Shown here one piece after another: positions 25,182 through 25,777 of a stretch of 25,777 bases of DNA. A program made the translations under genes and the position numbers. The stretch's first letter is position 1; every line of letters starts with the position of its first letter. The notes beneath the pieces are model-generated. The model saw only the letters and a list, made by a program, of their open reading frames with translations, searched no databases and had not been told where the DNA came from. Source of the DNA: an uncultured Colwellia sp. (GTDB taxonomy: Bacteria > Pseudomonadota > Gammaproteobacteria > Enterobacterales > Alteromonadaceae); assembly GCA_913020705.1 (NCBI GenBank), contig CAJWBY010000051.1:1-25777 (forward strand), in the 5' to 3' direction.

Positions 25182-25777
25182 CTTTATACATTTATTTATT
25201 TAAACTAAATTTTAGTGTACTTAAAAAGTTAAAATACACTTATAAATCAGTAAATAATGACGCATTCACTCGTAAATCATTACAATACAGAAAATATTCA
25301 ATGTAAGCTTTGGCTTGATTATGCAAATTGCCGTTCATTTGAGTTAAAAACAATATCAATCATAAATTTATGACTTTCAATCTAAGAGTTGCCATATTGT
25401 TACAATGAGCATTGGCAAGTAATTGGTTGACGAAATTGGCCATTCTTAATTATCAACAATCTCGAAAACATCAATTTTTAGAGTATTTCAATGTGAACGC
25501 TAATACGCTATTTGCCCCAAAGTGCCATAGAATTTAATACCTAAAGTCATATTAACCAAATGTCCGCTTTGGTATTTTCTAATCAAATTAGAATTTTGAT
25601 TTTATAGATTCCTGGTGAAATTTAGAACAATTCTATTATCTAACGCAGGGCTCATTTTCATCGGTTCAAATGTAGTTAGATAAGCCAAGGCTAAGGTCAG
25701 CTCTACGCCCTGAGACCTTTAACAAGCTTTTTCTTTAAAAAGTAATGGGGAATTCCTATCGCTCAATGCTTTTAAAT
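25182..25777. other. intergenic, no gene supported
   Basis: About 600 bp of AT-rich DNA. I see only small inverted repeats (ACCAAA/TTTGGT at 25555-25573; TTCTAAT/ATTAGAA near 25575-25592) and short minus-strand frames without a start site or family resemblance. No tRNA, rRNA or mobile-element end is recognisable. Confidence 0.5.

Noticed and set aside
25360..25443. 27-codon minus-strand frame (MANFVNQLLANAHCNN and on) that faintly recalls transposase C-termini
   Set aside because: Too short, no ribosome binding site, and the resemblance is too vague to support an insertion-sequence relic.
25611..25735. Minus-strand frame of about 38 codons ending in NRIVLNFTRNL
   Set aside because: No start codon near its beginning that would give a sensible protein, and no family recognised; left as intergenic.
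1..25777. CRISPR array, tRNA or rRNA genes, phage genes
   Set aside because: No regularly spaced direct repeats, no cloverleaf or rRNA-like stretches, and no phage proteins were seen on either strand.

Overview
The window looks like chromosomal DNA from a marine gammaproteobacterium of the Alteromonadales (Colwellia/Thalassotalea/Paraglaciecola type). The DNA is AT-rich, most secreted enzymes carry lipoprotein signals, and the locus pairs a Caulobacter/Xanthomonas-type TonB-dependent receptor, tryptophan-halogenase-family genes and a GluP/FucP-type sugar permease with glycoside hydrolases. The taxonomic guess rests on gene content and style, not on a marker gene.

Layout. Bases 1-8173 are a leftward (minus-strand) operon: GH3 beta-glucosidase with PA14 insert, GH5 endoglucanase-type lipoprotein, lipoprotein of the ADP-ribosylglycohydrolase fold, secreted alginate-lyase-fold protein (TTG start), lipoprotein esterase, and a secreted endonuclease/exonuclease/phosphatase-like protein cut by the window edge. 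Ahead of it (8235-8523) lies a previously unannotated relic of a tryptophan halogenase, reduced to its N- and C-terminal ends, and a structured leader with an intrinsic-terminator-like hairpin. A membrane-anchored AraC-type regulator (9175-10335, minus) and an unidentified decayed stretch follow. The receptor (11118-14261, plus) is next. It converges on a tight four-gene minus-strand operon (14674-20828) of halogenase-family flavoproteins; three have all the expected catalytic residues and one has lost them. A second GH3 (ExoP-like) and the sugar permease form another minus-strand unit (21025-24953).

How it fits together. The receptor would import beta-glucan-type oligosaccharides across the outer membrane, the GH5/GH3 lipoproteins would cut them to sugars, and the permease would take up the monosaccharides. 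The halogenases are probably co-regulated cytoplasmic enzymes whose substrate is not evident from the sequence.

The strongest non-coding signal is a shared promoter design. The GH operon, the receptor and the permease each have, in the same order, a GTTCAAA-N16/17-TTTGAAC inverted element, a TTGAYC -35, an AT-rich -10 and a LacI-type TGTAAGCGCTTACA operator. The gap from the element to the -35 is 10, 10 and 21 bp, about one helical turn of difference. A partial copy of the upstream element precedes the halogenase operon. This predicts one regulon under an unidentified activator and a LacI-family repressor; no LacI gene is in the window.
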